A DNA stretch of 64,000 nucleotides from Cyclina sinensis (Eukaryota > Mollusca > Bivalvia > Venerida > Veneridae): positions 12,503,796 through 12,567,795 of the forward strand of contig JAAONU010000009.1 of assembly GCA_012932295.1 (NCBI GenBank), in the 5' to 3' direction. Below are positions 1-10,674 of this stretch, one piece after another. Numbering within the stretch: the first letter of the stretch is position 1; each line of letters opens with the position of its first letter. A program made the translations under genes and the position numbers. The notes under the pieces are model-generated. The model was not told the origin of the DNA and made no database searches. It worked only from the letters and a program-made list of their open reading frames with translations.

Positions 1-570
1 CAATCGTTCATAGTAGTACTGAAGTTATGCATGTTTTTTCGTGTTGTAGTATTTGTTCATTCATAAAGTAATCAGCCACGATTTTCTTGTGCTGTATTAT
101 TATTATTTATAAATTGGTCAAAAATTTTCAAACATTTGTGGAGTAGGATATAGAAGGTGGTATCTTAAAATATGTCTTGAACTTCTATATGTTTTAAGTA
201 GTAGTTCTGAATCTGTGCATACCCTTTTGATGTAGTTAAGGGTATGGAGTAATTTTAATAAGACATCGCTTAAACAACTACTAAATATCTAGTAACAATA
301 TTATTGGTTCTATTATAACGATTTTGGCAATACTTCCAATAGGTTTATTTGTGTTAAAGGGGCTGTGCTCTAGATGACAAAAAAGAGAAAGTTTTCTTGT
401 ATTATAAATTTCTTGTAATATTTATGATAAATGCTTAAAAAATAACCTACTGACAAAAAATAAGTCAAATAATTACATTATAAATTGATTTTTTCCCCCT
501 TAAAAGTGCTATACCGTAACGCGACGGTATAACTATATCGTATAAGATTTAAAGTAAATATCTATAATGT
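1..570. other. AT-rich spacer
   Basis: No open frame, repeat or structural RNA could be supported here. Short poly-A and poly-T runs are the only visible structure. Confidence 0.5.
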
Positions 571-578
571 CACATGCG

Positions 579-650
579 GCGATGGTGGTGACAGTAAAAG
601 CGTTGGAAATATTTTGTTAACATGAGGGTCCAGAGTTCAAATCAGGCTGG
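579..650 (+). repeat. tRNA-like (SINE-type) module, tentative
   Basis: A stretch resembling a degenerate tRNA: an A-box-like GGTGGTGACAG near the start and a B-box-like GAGTTCAAATC at 633-643, about 45 bases apart as in tRNA-derived SINE heads. A T-rich stretch follows. No clear target duplication was found and the cloverleaf is not convincing, so an old SINE head is more likely than a functional tRNA gene. Confidence 0.3.
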
Positions 651-1005
651 AGCGATTATATTTTTTTAATTCTATTTTGACTTTTATAATCAGTTTTGAA
701 GTAAAATATTATGTTGTTATAATCTCACGGCATCTAAATATATAATTTATGGAAAAAAAAATTATGTCAAATCTGGAGTACAGCCTCTTTAAATTTTCAC
801 CAATGACTAGGTATTTTCACTAATGCTGCCAGTCGTTCGTAGTGGTACGGAATGGGTGCATTTTTTTTTCATGCTGTAGTATTTTTCACCCATATCATGT
901 CTGTTTACATTTTTTTGCAAATAGTATTTAATGGTGACTCGTGTACAGACTGAGTCATCGGTACAGTTTTTTATCTTTACTTTGTCTTCTTGTGGAGGAA
1001 GGAGG

Positions 1006-1790
1006 GGGGCATGTCTACTACTTGCTTGTGTTATTATGTACGGGGAAATGTTCAGGGTCTAGGTGACTGCTTGAAACGAAATGATGTTTTCAATTATTTA
1101 AAAACCAAGAAATATAACATTTATTTTTACAAAATACCCATTTTACTGATAAGGACGTACAAATTATTCGTAGCCAGTGGGGTTATGAATGTTATTTTTG
1201 TAATTACAGCAGTCAGTCAAGAGGTGTAGGTATTCCGATTAATAACAATTTTGAATACAAATTTGGTTCATTAGAAAAAGAAAATTCAGGTAATTTATTA
1301 GTATTACATTGTAAAATAAAAAATCAGGACTATTCTCTGTTCTGCATTTATGGTCCGAACAGAGATGATCCAAATTTTTTTTCGGAAAATAAGCTGAAAC
1401 TGTCACAAATTCATCATAACTGTATTATTGGGGGGACTATAATTTAGTATTAAACCCTGAAAAAGACTGCTACAATTATTTACATGTAAATAATCCCCAC
1501 GCAAGGCTTAAGGTTTTGGAGATGCTTATTGAATTAGGCTTAGTTGACTGCTGGAGAGAGCAGCATATGGAAACCCTACAGTTTACTTGGTTAAAAAAAG
1601 CCCCATCAAGAAAGCAAGACTAGACTTTTTCTTAATTAGTAGTAACCTGTTTGTCGATATAGTGGAAAGTCGTATCAACCCAGGGTATAGAACGGACCAT
1701 TCACTAATTCTTATTTCAATTGAACTGGATAAATTTATTAAAGGAAATTCATACTGGAAGTTCAACATTCTTTGCTTAAGGACTTAGATT
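1006..1790 (+). pseudogene. LINE AP-endonuclease domain, frameshifted
   Basis: N- to C-terminal endonuclease blocks can be followed across at least three frames. They are a GLGD...KRNDVFNYLK start near 1,045-1,110, a CIYGPNRDD block near 1,345, GDYNLVLN near 1,432-1,455, the ARLDFFLIS block near 1,613-1,640, and YRTDHSLI near 1,685-1,710. The TDHS histidine of the catalytic site is retained. A one-base indel at the GGDYN block and other shifts mean no single frame is open. In the family this domain nicks target DNA to prime reverse transcription; this copy cannot make it. Confidence 0.8.
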
Positions 1791-2280
1791 ATGTGTTACC
1801 AATTAAAACTTTAATTAAACAAGTTAGGTGTCAGTACGCACATATACCTCAAATAAATAATGTTCATATTGATGATTTAACTGATAATGATATTTAGTTC
1901 GTGGTAGATGATAAACTGTTTTGTGAAACGCTTCTTATGGAAATTCGAGGCAATACTATAGCCTATTGTACACATAAAAAGAGACGAGAAAATGATCACG
2001 AAATGAAATTGAATAAAGAAATCGAAAACCTTCAAAACTCGACATTGGTTGATTATATTATTTTCGAACAAAAGAAAAAAGAATAGAATAGAAATGAAAT
2101 CAAAGAAAACTTGAAGTAGCATTAATTCGCTCAAGGGCAAAATGGATTTTAGAGGGCGAAAAAGCATTGAACTATTTCTGTAATTTGGAAAATAGGAATT
2201 ACGTGTCAAAGCATATGAACGCTTTATATTCAAAAACAGGTATACTGTAAAAAGATCAAAAGGAAATATTAACTGAAGCT

Positions 2281-3130
2281 ATGACTCATTATAAAAATCT
2301 CTATGCTTTTAAGAATTCAAAAGAGGTAAATTTAGATGATACATTTAGACAAAACAATAATATTAAGAAACTTTCAGAAAATGAGAAATTGCTTTTTGAT
2401 GGAAAACTGTTTAATAATGAGATGCTCTCTAGCTTAAAGGAAATGTCGAACAGTTTTTTGGTTCGGTCTATGAATTATGCTTTTGAAACTGGGGAACTAT
2501 CAACAACACAGAAACAAGGGGTAATAACTTGTATCCCGAAAGGAAATAAAGACAAATCTTTACTTAAGAATTGGCGACCAATTTCATTGTTGATTATGTT
2601 CATTATGTGGGATATAAGATTGCCTCTGCTAGTTTAGCAAACAGATTAAAAATGATATTAAACAAAATTATAGGCGAGAACCAGAGTGGCTTTTTAGCCG
2701 GGCGCTTTATTGGGGATAATATTAGGACTATATATGACATAATATAAGAATATTAAGATTCCGGGAATAGTGCTTCTCGTTGATATTGCAACTGCGTTCG
2801 ATTCGTTGTCATGGAGATTCATGTATAAAGTTCTAAGTTGTTTCAATTTTGGTACAGACTTCATAAAATGGGTTCAAACTCTTTACAAAAATATTCAGTC
2901 ATGTGTCACTATAAATGGTCACTTTTCAGATTGGTTTTATATTCATCGTGGCTGTCGTCAAGGCGACCCGTTGTCTCCTTATTTATTCATCATTTGTGCT
3001 GAGGTACTAGCTCTGTTAATTAAAGAGAATAAAAACATTTAAGGAATCAAACTTCATGACCAAGAATTTTTAACTTAACAATACGCTGACGATACAAGTC
3101 TTTTACTTGATGGATCTGCAGAATCTCTAA
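2281..3130 (+). pseudogene. LINE reverse transcriptase domain, broken
   Basis: The fingers block NWRPISLL (about 2,570-2,590) is followed by SGFLAGRFIGDNIR (about 2,685-2,725). Motif A is seen as VDIATAFDSLSW (2,773-2,815), RGCRQGDPLSPYLF at about 2,950-2,990, and motif C YADD at 3082-3093. Both catalytic aspartate motifs survive, but the frame is interrupted after 2,637, near 2,745 and at 3,042. Known role of the family: target-primed reverse transcription of the element RNA. Here it is a remnant. Confidence 0.88.
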
Positions 3131-3534
3131 GGAATGCTTTTAAAGTACTTCATGTTAATGTTACAAATCCAAAGCAGTCTGGATTGGATCGAAGACAGGT
3201 AGCAATCGAACCCTTTGTCCAGAGTTATCCTTACAATGGGAACACACTTTCAAACTATTAGGGGTTAGTTTTTCCTCAGACTTATCAGATATTGTTCGAT
3301 TAAATTTCGAAACCAAAATAAAGGAATTAAAACTTCTCTTGTCCATATGGTCAAATTGAGTCTTGTCCCCCACAGGTAAGAATATTGTACTAAAAACCTT
3401 AGCATTACCGAAGTTGAATCATTTATTCATCAGTCTCCCTTCACCTCCACACGAAGTTATAGTTATAGTTATAGTTAATATAACTAGGTAAAAAGATTCA
3501 AGATTTGTTTTTCAGTACCTAAAAAGTACCTTAA

Positions 3535-3605
3535 AAAAATAGGGCGGGGGTGTAAAAAAATGGGGCGGGGAGGGAGGAGTGGGGGGTCCCCATGCAGATG
3601 GGATG
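3535..3605 (+). other. G-rich tract inside the LINE
   Basis: Runs of three to six G, including GGGCGGGGG, GGGGCGGGG and GGGGGG, occur within 70 bases, enough for intramolecular G-quadruplex formation. The tract lies in the foreign stretch that replaces the LINE post-RT coding region. Confidence 0.5.
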
Positions 3606-3689
3606 GTGGGGGGAGTACTTACCCATCTCATGTCAGTTAATATTTTATTTCTAGGCTTAAGAAGTTTTTTTCCTATATATAAGTATAAG

Positions 3690-4266
3690 CAAAATCAAGT
3701 GACCCCTGGATAAATGAATTGAATCTCAATAATTATATTAACTGGAAACAGGTTTATAAATTACCATTTACAACCACAAATGATCCTAAACTACAATGGC
3801 TACGGTTTAGGATTAATCATAGAATTCTAGGAACCAACTATCTCCGGTTTAAAATAGGCCTTACTGATAATAACCAATGTTCCTTTTGCGATAGGTAACC
3901 AGAAACTATATTTCACTTATTTTGGGAGAGTCCTGTAATTAGTACTTTTTGGCAAAATATTAAAACTTGGCTTCAAAACAAAATGTGAATCAGTTTCAAT
4001 TAACTGGTCAAAAACAGATATACTTTTTGGTAATGTTATTTTTCCAAATGTGTTAAATAAGATAATCCTAACTTGTAAGTCATTTATTTATTCTTGCAAA
4101 ATGAGGTTACAACTACCAAATTTAGAGGGCCTAAAAAAACTGTAGCTTTTCTGTTTAAAACTGATAAATATAATGCAGTTAAAACACTAAGTTTGCAAAC
4201 CTTTGAGAAGCATTGGAGACATTTTGTATCGCTTGTAAATCCTTACCGTAATTATATATCCTTATA
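3690..4266 (+). pseudogene. LINE ORF2 C-terminal region with CCHC-like knuckle
   Basis: After the G-rich insert the LINE frame resumes near the peptide DPWINELNLNNYINWKQVYK. It continues through RFRINHRILGTNYLRFKIG and CSFCDR...PETIFHLFWESP, the zinc-binding-like segment that ends many L1/Tx1-type ORF2 proteins. A TAA lies inside the knuckle (about 3,896). The recognisable protein ends near KHWRHFVSLVNPYRNY at about 4,255. Confidence 0.75.
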
Positions 4267-4794
4267 AATGAATGTAAGTCATGCTATCAGCTTTAATTTA
4301 ACGTGACCTTGAAGCTTTAGGATCTATTGTTGCTTTTTTACCATGTTTGCTCCACTGTACATGGTGTATCGTAGAGGATATGTAGACAATTCCCCCCTCC
4401 TTCAAATCACCCACGCCGAGAGGTTCCACCCACTAAGCTGATTTCGCCTTTTTCTCTTTTCTGTTTTTTTTCTGTCTTCCTTTTTTCTAGTTCAGGAGAC
4501 TTTTGTCATCATTACAATATTACAGTTTATACAGAAGATTCAAAAGGTCAGCGAGAGTTATGTAATATAAATACAGGGAATAACTGCTTTTTATTTTGCA
4601 AATGTCTTTATTCTAACTCACCCTAGACTAATATGGAAAAAAAACAACACAATATTAAAAACTGTATGTCACATTAATATTCTGAATCAAATTTAATTTT
4701 TTGATTTACTGACAGGTTAATTATTTTTTTGCTCTTGCACTGTGATTACTTTGTGTGATGACTATGTATTCTGAAATAAAATATAAATTTCCAA

Positions 4795-6620
4795 AAATGA
4801 CCTTCAAGCAGACCAGTCTAAACTTGATTCGACTAATAAATGACCTTCACCTTCAAGGTCAAAATATTGAATTTTGCTAAAATTGACCATAACTTTATTA
4901 TTAATAAGTGGATTGTCTTCATGCTTGGATATAACAACCCTTTGGACAAGAGACCTTCAAGAAAACTGGACTAGCTTGACCTCGACTCATAATTGACCTT
5001 CACCTTTAAGGTCAAATCATTGAATTTTGCTCAAATTGGCCATAACTTTGTTATTTGTCGTTGGATTTGATTCGACTTGGACAAACAACACTTATGGCAA
5101 ATCCGACATAATGATTCTTTCAGAAACGACCTTGATCTTAAGGCCATACCTTTGTTGTTTATTGTTGAATTTGATTTATACTTGGACAAAACAACACTTA
5201 TGACAAAACCAACAAGTTGAATAACTCAAATATGACCATGATCTAAAAATGACCTTGACCGTCAAGGTCAGATAATTGAATTTTGTTTAAATTGTCATAC
5301 TTTTCTCATATTTTATAGATTTGAATCATTCTTGGAAAAAACAACACTTATGACAAATCCAACATTATAATGATCTTAAGTTTGACCATGATCTTTAAAT
5401 GACCTTGACAGTCAAATTATTGAATTTTGCTAAAACTGGCCATAACTTTGTTATTTATTGTTAGTTTAAAATCAAACTTGGAAACACTTATGACAAAGCC
5501 GACATGTAAAATTGTTCAAATGTGACCTTTATCCTTAAAATGACCATGAGCGTCAATGTAAAATTATTGACTTTTGCTAAAATTGTCATACTTTTGATAT
5601 TTATGGTTGGATTGGATTCATACTTGGACAAAAAACCAATTATGACAAAACCAAAATGTTGAATAACTCAGGTTTGACCATTACCTAAAAATGACATTGA
5701 TACTTAAACAAAACACATCGACACCACCGCCATTTTGATTCTTTCAAGTATGACTGTGACCTTCAACTGACCTTGACAGTCAAGGTCAAATTATTGAAAT
5801 TTGCTAAAATTGGCCATAACTTTGTTTTTTATGGTTAGATATGATTTATACTTGGACAAAGCAAAACATATGACAAAGCCGACACGATAAATTATTCAAG
5901 TGTGACCTTAACCTTAAAATGACCATGACTATTAAGGTCAAATCATTGAATTTTGCTCAAATTGGCAATTACTTAGTTATTTATTTATGGAATGACCTTC
6001 ATAGTCGAGGTCAAATTATTGGAATTTGTTTAAACTGCCCTTACCTTTGTTGTTTATAGTTGGATTTGATTTATACTTGGACAGGACAAAACAACACTTA
6101 TGGCAAATCCAACATTATGATTCTTTCAGGTACGACCTTGATCTTAAAATGACCTTCATAGTCGAGGTCAAATTATTGGCCATACCTTTGTTGTTTATAG
6201 TTGGATTTGATTTATACTTGGACAAAACAACACTTATGACAAATCCAACATTATGATTCTTTCATGTGTGACCTTGACTTTAAAATGATCTTGACAGTCA
6301 AGGTCAGATTATTGAATTTTGCTAAAATTTGCCATAACTTTATTAAGTTTATTGTGTTATTTGTTGTTGGATTTGTTTCATACTTGGACAAATCAACACT
6401 TATGACAAAACCGACATGTTGAATAACTCAAATGTGACCATGACCTAAAAATGACCTTGACTTTGTCAATTTCTTATGGATTTGATTCATACTTTGACAA
6501 CTATACTTATGACAAATCCGACATTTTGATTCTTTAAAGTATGATACTGACCTGTAAATGACAGGCAAGATCAAATTATTGAATTTTGCAAAAATTGGTA
6601 TGGATGAATTTGATAATTAT
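4795..6620. repeat. Degenerate tandem array, period about 150 bp
   Basis: Roughly a dozen diverged units. Each carries a TTGAATTTTGCTAAAATTGG-like block, a CATAACTTTGTTATTTATTG-like block, a 'TTCATACTTGGACAAAACAA' block and one or more TGACCTTGA/TCAAGGTCA motifs. Copies of the first block fall near 4,869, 5,025, 5,275, 5,423, 5,565, 5,793, 5,945, 6,310 and 6,572, so spacing is about 130-160 with some double steps. Related units, inverted, occur at 20.0-20.4 kb. Open frames inside it (for example 6,026-6,256) are repeat artefacts. Confidence 0.85.
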
Positions 6621-6731
6621 TTTTCCATATGATGTTTCATTTGAAAACCCTTCACAACAATGTGCTTCCTCTGATGTGTTTGCCTTTGGATATGGAAAAA
6701 AGTCGAGCGTGACCCCCGCTTGCGGTGGCTG

Positions 6732-7768
6732 TTGTTTTGTTATAAGATAACCTTATTTTGTTATGGCAACTGAGATTTTCATTTTGACTAGATCATGTAC
6801 GAAGGCGCAAAATTCATATTTCACCGGGAAGCGCCTAGTAAATCAGAAGCGGGTACACGTCTTGAGCAGAGATTCTGAGATACTTTTGTTTTGGGCACTG
6901 CCTGGTCAATGCCATGGTTTTGTTTTCGCCCCAAAACACCTTACTCTAAGGGCAGGGGCATTTAGCGAGGATTTTACCATATGACTGTCCCTGCAGGGCG
7001 GGGTCTTTACCAGGGTTTGATTATCCAAAAAGTCGAAGTACCCGCTATACCCCGGGTGGGGAGGCCGGAGTTAGAATTGACTGGTGCTTTGTTTACATGT
7101 GCTTTGTTGTACAATTTTTTGTTTAAGTTAATTGCCTTTCCACTTTTATACGCATATCAATGGTTATCACAAAAAATATGTTTCTTATTTTGAAGTTAAA
7201 TCGAGATTAATACCCAAAACAAAAGTATCCAAGAATCTTCTCGAGGCGTCACTTAATTATTTTGACTACATTCCCAAAATCCTGAGAAAAAAAGCAGTTT
7301 TCAAAATCAATAATGAAACGAAAAAATACACCTTAACTAAAAATCTCGATCTGCTTTCTTAAAAATCGATAAAGTACCAAAAGAGTCTTAACACTTCTGG
7401 CAGTGGTGTTATAAAAAACTATATCTACAGCCGTTGACCCAAATTGCCTCCTACATTCCTCCCTGAATCTCCTATTGTTGTGACAACCACTTTACCAGGT
7501 ATTGTAATTCAATATCTGTCAAGCACGGGTAGACGTCTATACTTACAGTCTTGTGTTTGGAAATTTATAAACATATTGGATAGTATGATATGTTTAAGAT
7601 TTCCCTCGCCATTTAACTTTTGAGTTTTTGTTTTTTCACACGTGTACACGCGTCTTATTCTGTAGGCGTTTGCCGTTGCAAGATGAATTTTTCGCCCTGG
7701 TACATTGTTTTGTAATAATAGTAAACTAAGTTGACACGACAAAATAAGGTAATCTCATAACAAAACAA
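6732..7768. mobile_element. DNA element with 30-bp terminal inverted repeats
   Basis: The 30 bases at 6732-6761 match the reverse complement of 7739-7768 at 28 of 30 positions. Both arms start TTGTTTTGTTAT and end ACCTTATTTTGT. The 977 bases between them encode nothing I recognise; the short frames at 6,763-7,193 and 7,132-7,362 show no domain. This looks like a non-autonomous terminal-inverted-repeat transposon. No target duplication was unambiguous. The inner 6.8-7.05 kb is GC-richer than its surroundings. Confidence 0.6.
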
Positions 7769-7805
7769 AATGTTAGGATAGCATATACTAAAGAAACCAC
7801 ATTAT

Positions 7806-8500
7806 GTAATAAAGAGTGCACATAATATAACTGAAAGCTGACATAATTTAATCAAGAATGTGCACAAAACAATAAGGAATGCACATAACATAACCGATAA
7901 CTGACATAATATAATAAAGAATGCACAAAATATAACTGATAGCTGACATAATATAATAAAGAATGCACAACATATAACCGATAGCTGACATAATATAATA
8001 AAGAATGGACAAAATATAACTGATAGCTGACATAACATAATAAAGAATGCACAAAATATAACTGATATAATATAATAAAGAATGCGCATAATATAACTGA
8101 TGTCTGACAATATATAATAAAGAATGCATATGATAGGATAAAGAATGTCCGCAATACAATAAGGAATGCAAAACACATAATACAGAGTGACCATGATCAA
8201 ATGCAAAAAATGCACAATATATAATAAACAATAAAAATATAATTAAACATGCACATAATATGATAAAGAGTTAACACAATAAAATAAAAATGTACATGAT
8301 ATAATATATGGTCTACATAATATAAAACATGCACATGACTTAATAATATTAAAATGTTTACATGATATAATAATAAATGCACATGAAATTACTAACGGTC
8401 TACATAATATAAAAAGAAAACACACAGAATGACGATGAATGTACATAACATAATAAAAAACTGACAAAATATAATAAAAGTTATCTACAAAATAAAATGT
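7806..8500. repeat. 42-bp minisatellite (two 21-bp half units)
   Basis: The unit begins CTGACATAATATAATAAAGA and is 42 bases long. Near-perfect copies start at 7901, 7943, 7985 and 8027, with progressively degenerate copies on both sides. The two 21-base halves resemble each other, suggesting an older 21-mer. Because 42 is divisible by three and the antisense strand lacks stops, several overlapping minus-strand frames (7,802-8,530) stay open. They encode Tyr/Ile/Cys-rich repeats and are not genes. Confidence 0.92.
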
Positions 8501-9194
8501 ACTGTTACCTAACAAAGATTGCATTGCCATTTAAAGCTTTATGTACGAATATAAGCACTGCTACAAAGATTCATGTCAATCTAATTTATTATATGAGGGG
8601 CATTCACAAATATTTAAGATTGTCCGTATATATAATATAAAATATATAAAGGCCTGTAATAAAGCATATTTCTTACACCTGTCCCACATAATACGTTTAC
8701 GGAAACACATTTTCCATCCGGGTTATCTCGAACATAAAGCTTCAGAATAGTCCGTTCTTGCACTAACACTGGTACACCGCGCTACCAAGGGAGCCTCTGG
8801 AATTGTAGCTACACCAAATCATTTCTTTTTTAAACGTCCCAAGGGCCGTAATATTTTATGCTCGTGGTCGTCTCTGTATCTCTTGAACCTCCCGAAGGAT
8901 ACTCATGAATCTAAGGTGAAATGTTAGCTAACTAAGACGACATGTGGGGCCCATTTTTCAGGCCCATAATCTGTTTCAGGTCAAATTACAAGACTTCAGC
9001 CAAAGAATTCCTTTCCACTCCATATTTCCTTAACTCTGTGCAAGATGATAATGTTAGGTCAAAAGTTTATTTCGTTCTGACGTCGTGCAGAACCCACATT
9101 CAAGGGCACCACGCAACGGTTTGGTCCGCAGTTCAAGTTCAAAGAGATATAAGAGCTATCACATTGAAATGTCATTTTTGGGATGTGCAGTGCA

Positions 9195-9420
9195 TAAAAC
9201 CTTAACTCTTCTTTGTGTATTTTTAAGTTATTGCCCTTTGTTAATTATCATACCCCTTTTGTCCAATACAAAACTCGAAAACTTTAAAGAGGTATCAACA
9301 TGAAACTTACTACGTGGATAGATCTCATAGGGGGAAAAGTGGAGTACACAAGAACCTATATCTCTATTGCATGATTTGGAATTTCTTGCCCTTTGTAAAT
9401 TTTCATACCTCTGCCGTGTT
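9195..9420. repeat. Two diverged ~155-bp units upstream of the 9.4-10.2 kb array
   Basis: TTGCCCTTTGTTAATTATCA near 9,230 recurs as TTGCCCTTTGTAAATTTTCA near 9,387, with similar flanks. This is probably a distinct repeat module, or the head of the array that follows. Confidence 0.5.
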
Positions 9421-10235
9421 AAAAAGGTTTTTCCATATTTGGGCCCTGTGACCTAGTTTTTGACCCAAGATGACCCATACTCAAACTCGTGCTATACGTC
9501 ATGGAAACAACCTTTCTGACAAATTTCCAGGATATTTTGGCTGAAAAAGTAGCCTCTAGAGTGTTAACAAGGTTTTTCTATTTTTTGGGCTTTCTGATCT
9601 AATTTTTGATCCAAGATGACCCATTTTCGAACTTGAGCCAGAAATCATTAAAACAAACTTTCGGACAAATTTCCAGGTTATTTGAACTGAAAAAAGTAGT
9701 TTCTAGAGTGTTAACAAGGTTTTTTAAATTTCGGGCTCTGTGACCTTTTTTTTGATCCAAGATGACCCACATTCGAACTTTAGCTAGAAATCATCAATAC
9801 AACCTTTCTGACAAATTTCTTGGATATTTGAAATGTAAAAGTAGACTCTAGAGTGTGTACAAGGTTTTTCCACATTTGGGCTCTGTAACCTAGTTTTTGA
9901 CCCCAGATGACACATATTCGAACTTGAGCCAGAAATTATTGAAATAACCTTTTTGACAAATTTCCAGGATATTTTGGCTGAAAAAGTAGCCTCTAGAGTG
10001 TTAACAAGGTTTTTTTTTCTATTTTGGGGGCTTTGTGACCTAGTTTTTAATCCAAGATGACCCATATTCAAGTTGAGCTAGAAATCATTAGAACAAACTT
10101 TCTCACAAATTTCCAGGATATTTGAATTGAAAAAGTTGTTTTTAGAGTGTTTACAAGGTTTTTCTATTTTTGGGCTCTGTGACCTACTTTTTGATCCAAG
10201 ATGACCCTCATTCGAACTTGAGCTAGATATGATTG
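9410..10235. repeat. Tandem array, period about 147 bp (pearl-like core)
   Basis: Six units. Each has ACAAGGTTTTTC, GGGCTCTGTGACCTAGTTTT, GATCCAAGATGACCCA, a TTCGAACTTGAGC block and GACAAATTTCCAGGATATTT. ACAAGGTTTTT starts fall near 9,420, 9,568, 9,714, 9,860, 10,003 and 10,153. A further single copy of the same unit lies at 26.4-26.7 kb, inside another element. The minus-strand frames across this array are repeat artefacts. Confidence 0.88.
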
Positions 10236-10674
10236 ATTTTACGAGCCATGTACAGTTGGTATAGGACATATAATAGCCTTACCCCTAGACGTACGGGTGC
10301 TTTGTTTAGTTCACAGACTCTAAAACATGTTTGGCATAAATGATCAAAGTAACATCATGAAGTTATAAGCTACCATGACTATGACCATTTCCATGTTTCG
10401 GGGGCATTCGTGTCTGTGAGACATTTCTTTTATTTAATTTTCCTTTTTACTGTGAGAGACCAAGTAATCTTAATGAAAAGATTTAAAACAGATTGAGAAT
10501 ACTATATCTATTTTCACCTTTAATTATGTAATACTACACTACAGTCTAACAAATAATTCAACGTATTGGGTATCTGCTGCCTAATTATTTCTCAAATTCA
10601 TATGTAACTCACTGCGACAGATTCTATTTCATATTTTCATTTAATTATGATTTCAAATATTTTAATTTGTTTGA

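Larger units (their letters stand above)
1006..4790 (+). mobile_element. Decayed L1/Tx1-like LINE
   Basis: A non-LTR retrotransposon in coding order: AP-endonuclease, reverse transcriptase, C-terminal cysteine/histidine knuckle, then a 3' non-coding tail ending near AATAAAATATAAA at about 4,775-4,790. The WRPISLL and GRFIGDNIR motifs place it near the L1/Tx1 group. It has many frameshifts and stops. About 250 bases of unrelated G-rich sequence (about 3,440-3,690) sit where roughly 110 residues of the post-RT region are expected. No ORF1 was seen upstream, so the copy may be 5'-truncated. A tandem array starts directly after its 3' end. Confidence 0.85.

Noticed and set aside
3421..3700. Continuation of the LINE coding frame across the G-rich stretch
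   Set aside because: No LINE motif is recognisable in any frame; the stretch appears to be foreign or rearranged sequence.
6026..6256. 76-codon ORF with a repeated PLLFIVGFDLYLD peptide
   Set aside because: It is two units of the ~150-bp tandem array read in one frame.
7802..8530. Several long overlapping minus-strand ORFs encoding Tyr/Ile/Cys repeats
   Set aside because: They are by-products of the 42-bp minisatellite, whose unit length is a multiple of three and whose minus strand lacks stops.
9784..10269. Two minus-strand ORFs with repeated GHLGSK(T/S)RSQSP peptides
   Set aside because: They are translations of the ~147-bp tandem units.
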